DNA from: Nitrospirota bacterium
GTDB lineage: Bacteria > Nitrospirota > Thermodesulfovibrionia > Thermodesulfovibrionales > Dissulfurispiraceae
Assembly: GCA_009773415.1 (NCBI GenBank)
Contig: WSNO01000014.1
Location: 1 to 64,000 of the forward strand
DNA: 64,000 bases
Direction: 5' to 3'
Both the position numbers and the translations under genes were made by a program. The notes below the pieces were generated by a model that did not search any database, was not told the origin of the DNA, and was given only the letters and a program-made list of their open reading frames with translations. Shown piece by piece: positions 62,813 to 64,000 of this stretch (position 1 is the stretch's first letter; every line of letters begins with the position of its first letter).

Positions 62813-64000
<1,188 letters not shown>

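Overview
The window is 64 kb of gene-dense, moderately GC-rich bacterial chromosome. It carries almost entirely housekeeping, biosynthetic, DNA-repair and signalling genes. There is no rRNA operon, prophage, CRISPR array or intact insertion sequence. The gene set includes a two-subunit pyruvate carboxylase with GTP-type PEP carboxykinase, a 649-residue aconitase with a eukaryotic-type NADP isocitrate dehydrogenase, both GlnRS and GluRS, RecBCD, a PilB ATPase, DAP-type lysine synthesis and many PAS histidine kinases. This suggests a free-living Gram-negative of the Nitrospirota / Desulfobacterota kind. That placement is an inference from gene content, not a measured phylogeny.

Layout. 1-2.7 kb: a short unexplained open frame, a VOC-fold protein and a BASS-type transporter. 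1.7-8.6 kb (minus): a tight operon pycA-pycB-M50 protease-trpS-Ntn hydrolase-DUF882/M15 peptidase, divergent from pckG (8.7-10.6 kb); these place pyruvate, oxaloacetate and PEP interconversion at one locus. 10.8-18.2 kb (minus): lysA-dapF, dapA, a thioredoxin-fold protein without its CXXC, an LplT-like MFS protein, trpC, and a large protein whose C-terminal half looks like a diverged RelA/SpoT nucleotidyltransferase. 18.4-20.3 kb: aconitase, then tRNA-Lys and tRNA-Glu. 20.8-29.9 kb: recC-recB-recD with overlapping start/stop codons. 29.9-31.0 kb: a radical SAM protein with a C-terminal helix-hairpin-helix.

31.3-36.2 kb: a three-gene phosphorelay (sensor kinase, CheY-like receiver, hybrid kinase). 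36.4-37.7 kb: a divergent phosphoglycerate kinase with a near-consensus promoter and an inverted repeat over its -35. 37.8-41.4 kb: small cysteine-cluster proteins, an orphan DNA methyltransferase, a lipoprotein, a DUF3124 protein and a PlsC-like acyltransferase. 41.4-44.2 kb: an ErcA-like iron alcohol dehydrogenase with its PAS kinase. 44.2-51.4 kb: tRNA-Phe, pilB, fdhD, tRNA-Leu, glnS, icd and an RluA-family pseudouridine synthase. 51.4-54.8 kb: a periplasmic binding protein coupled to a hybrid kinase. 54.9-60.4 kb: a Trm112-like protein, gltX, an acyl-CoA synthetase, a cold-shock protein, a HIT protein and an M24 peptidase. 60.4-64 kb: an IS4-type transposase remnant, a chemoreceptor gene broken by loss of its signalling tip, and leuA running off the right edge.

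The items most worth a second look are the RelA/SpoT-like protein, the promoter/leader arrangement in front of leuA, several genes whose -10 hexamer lies about 5-7 nt before the start codon with no Shine-Dalgarno (predicted leaderless mRNAs), and the chemoreceptor deletion. All function calls come from reading motifs by eye; no database search was possible.
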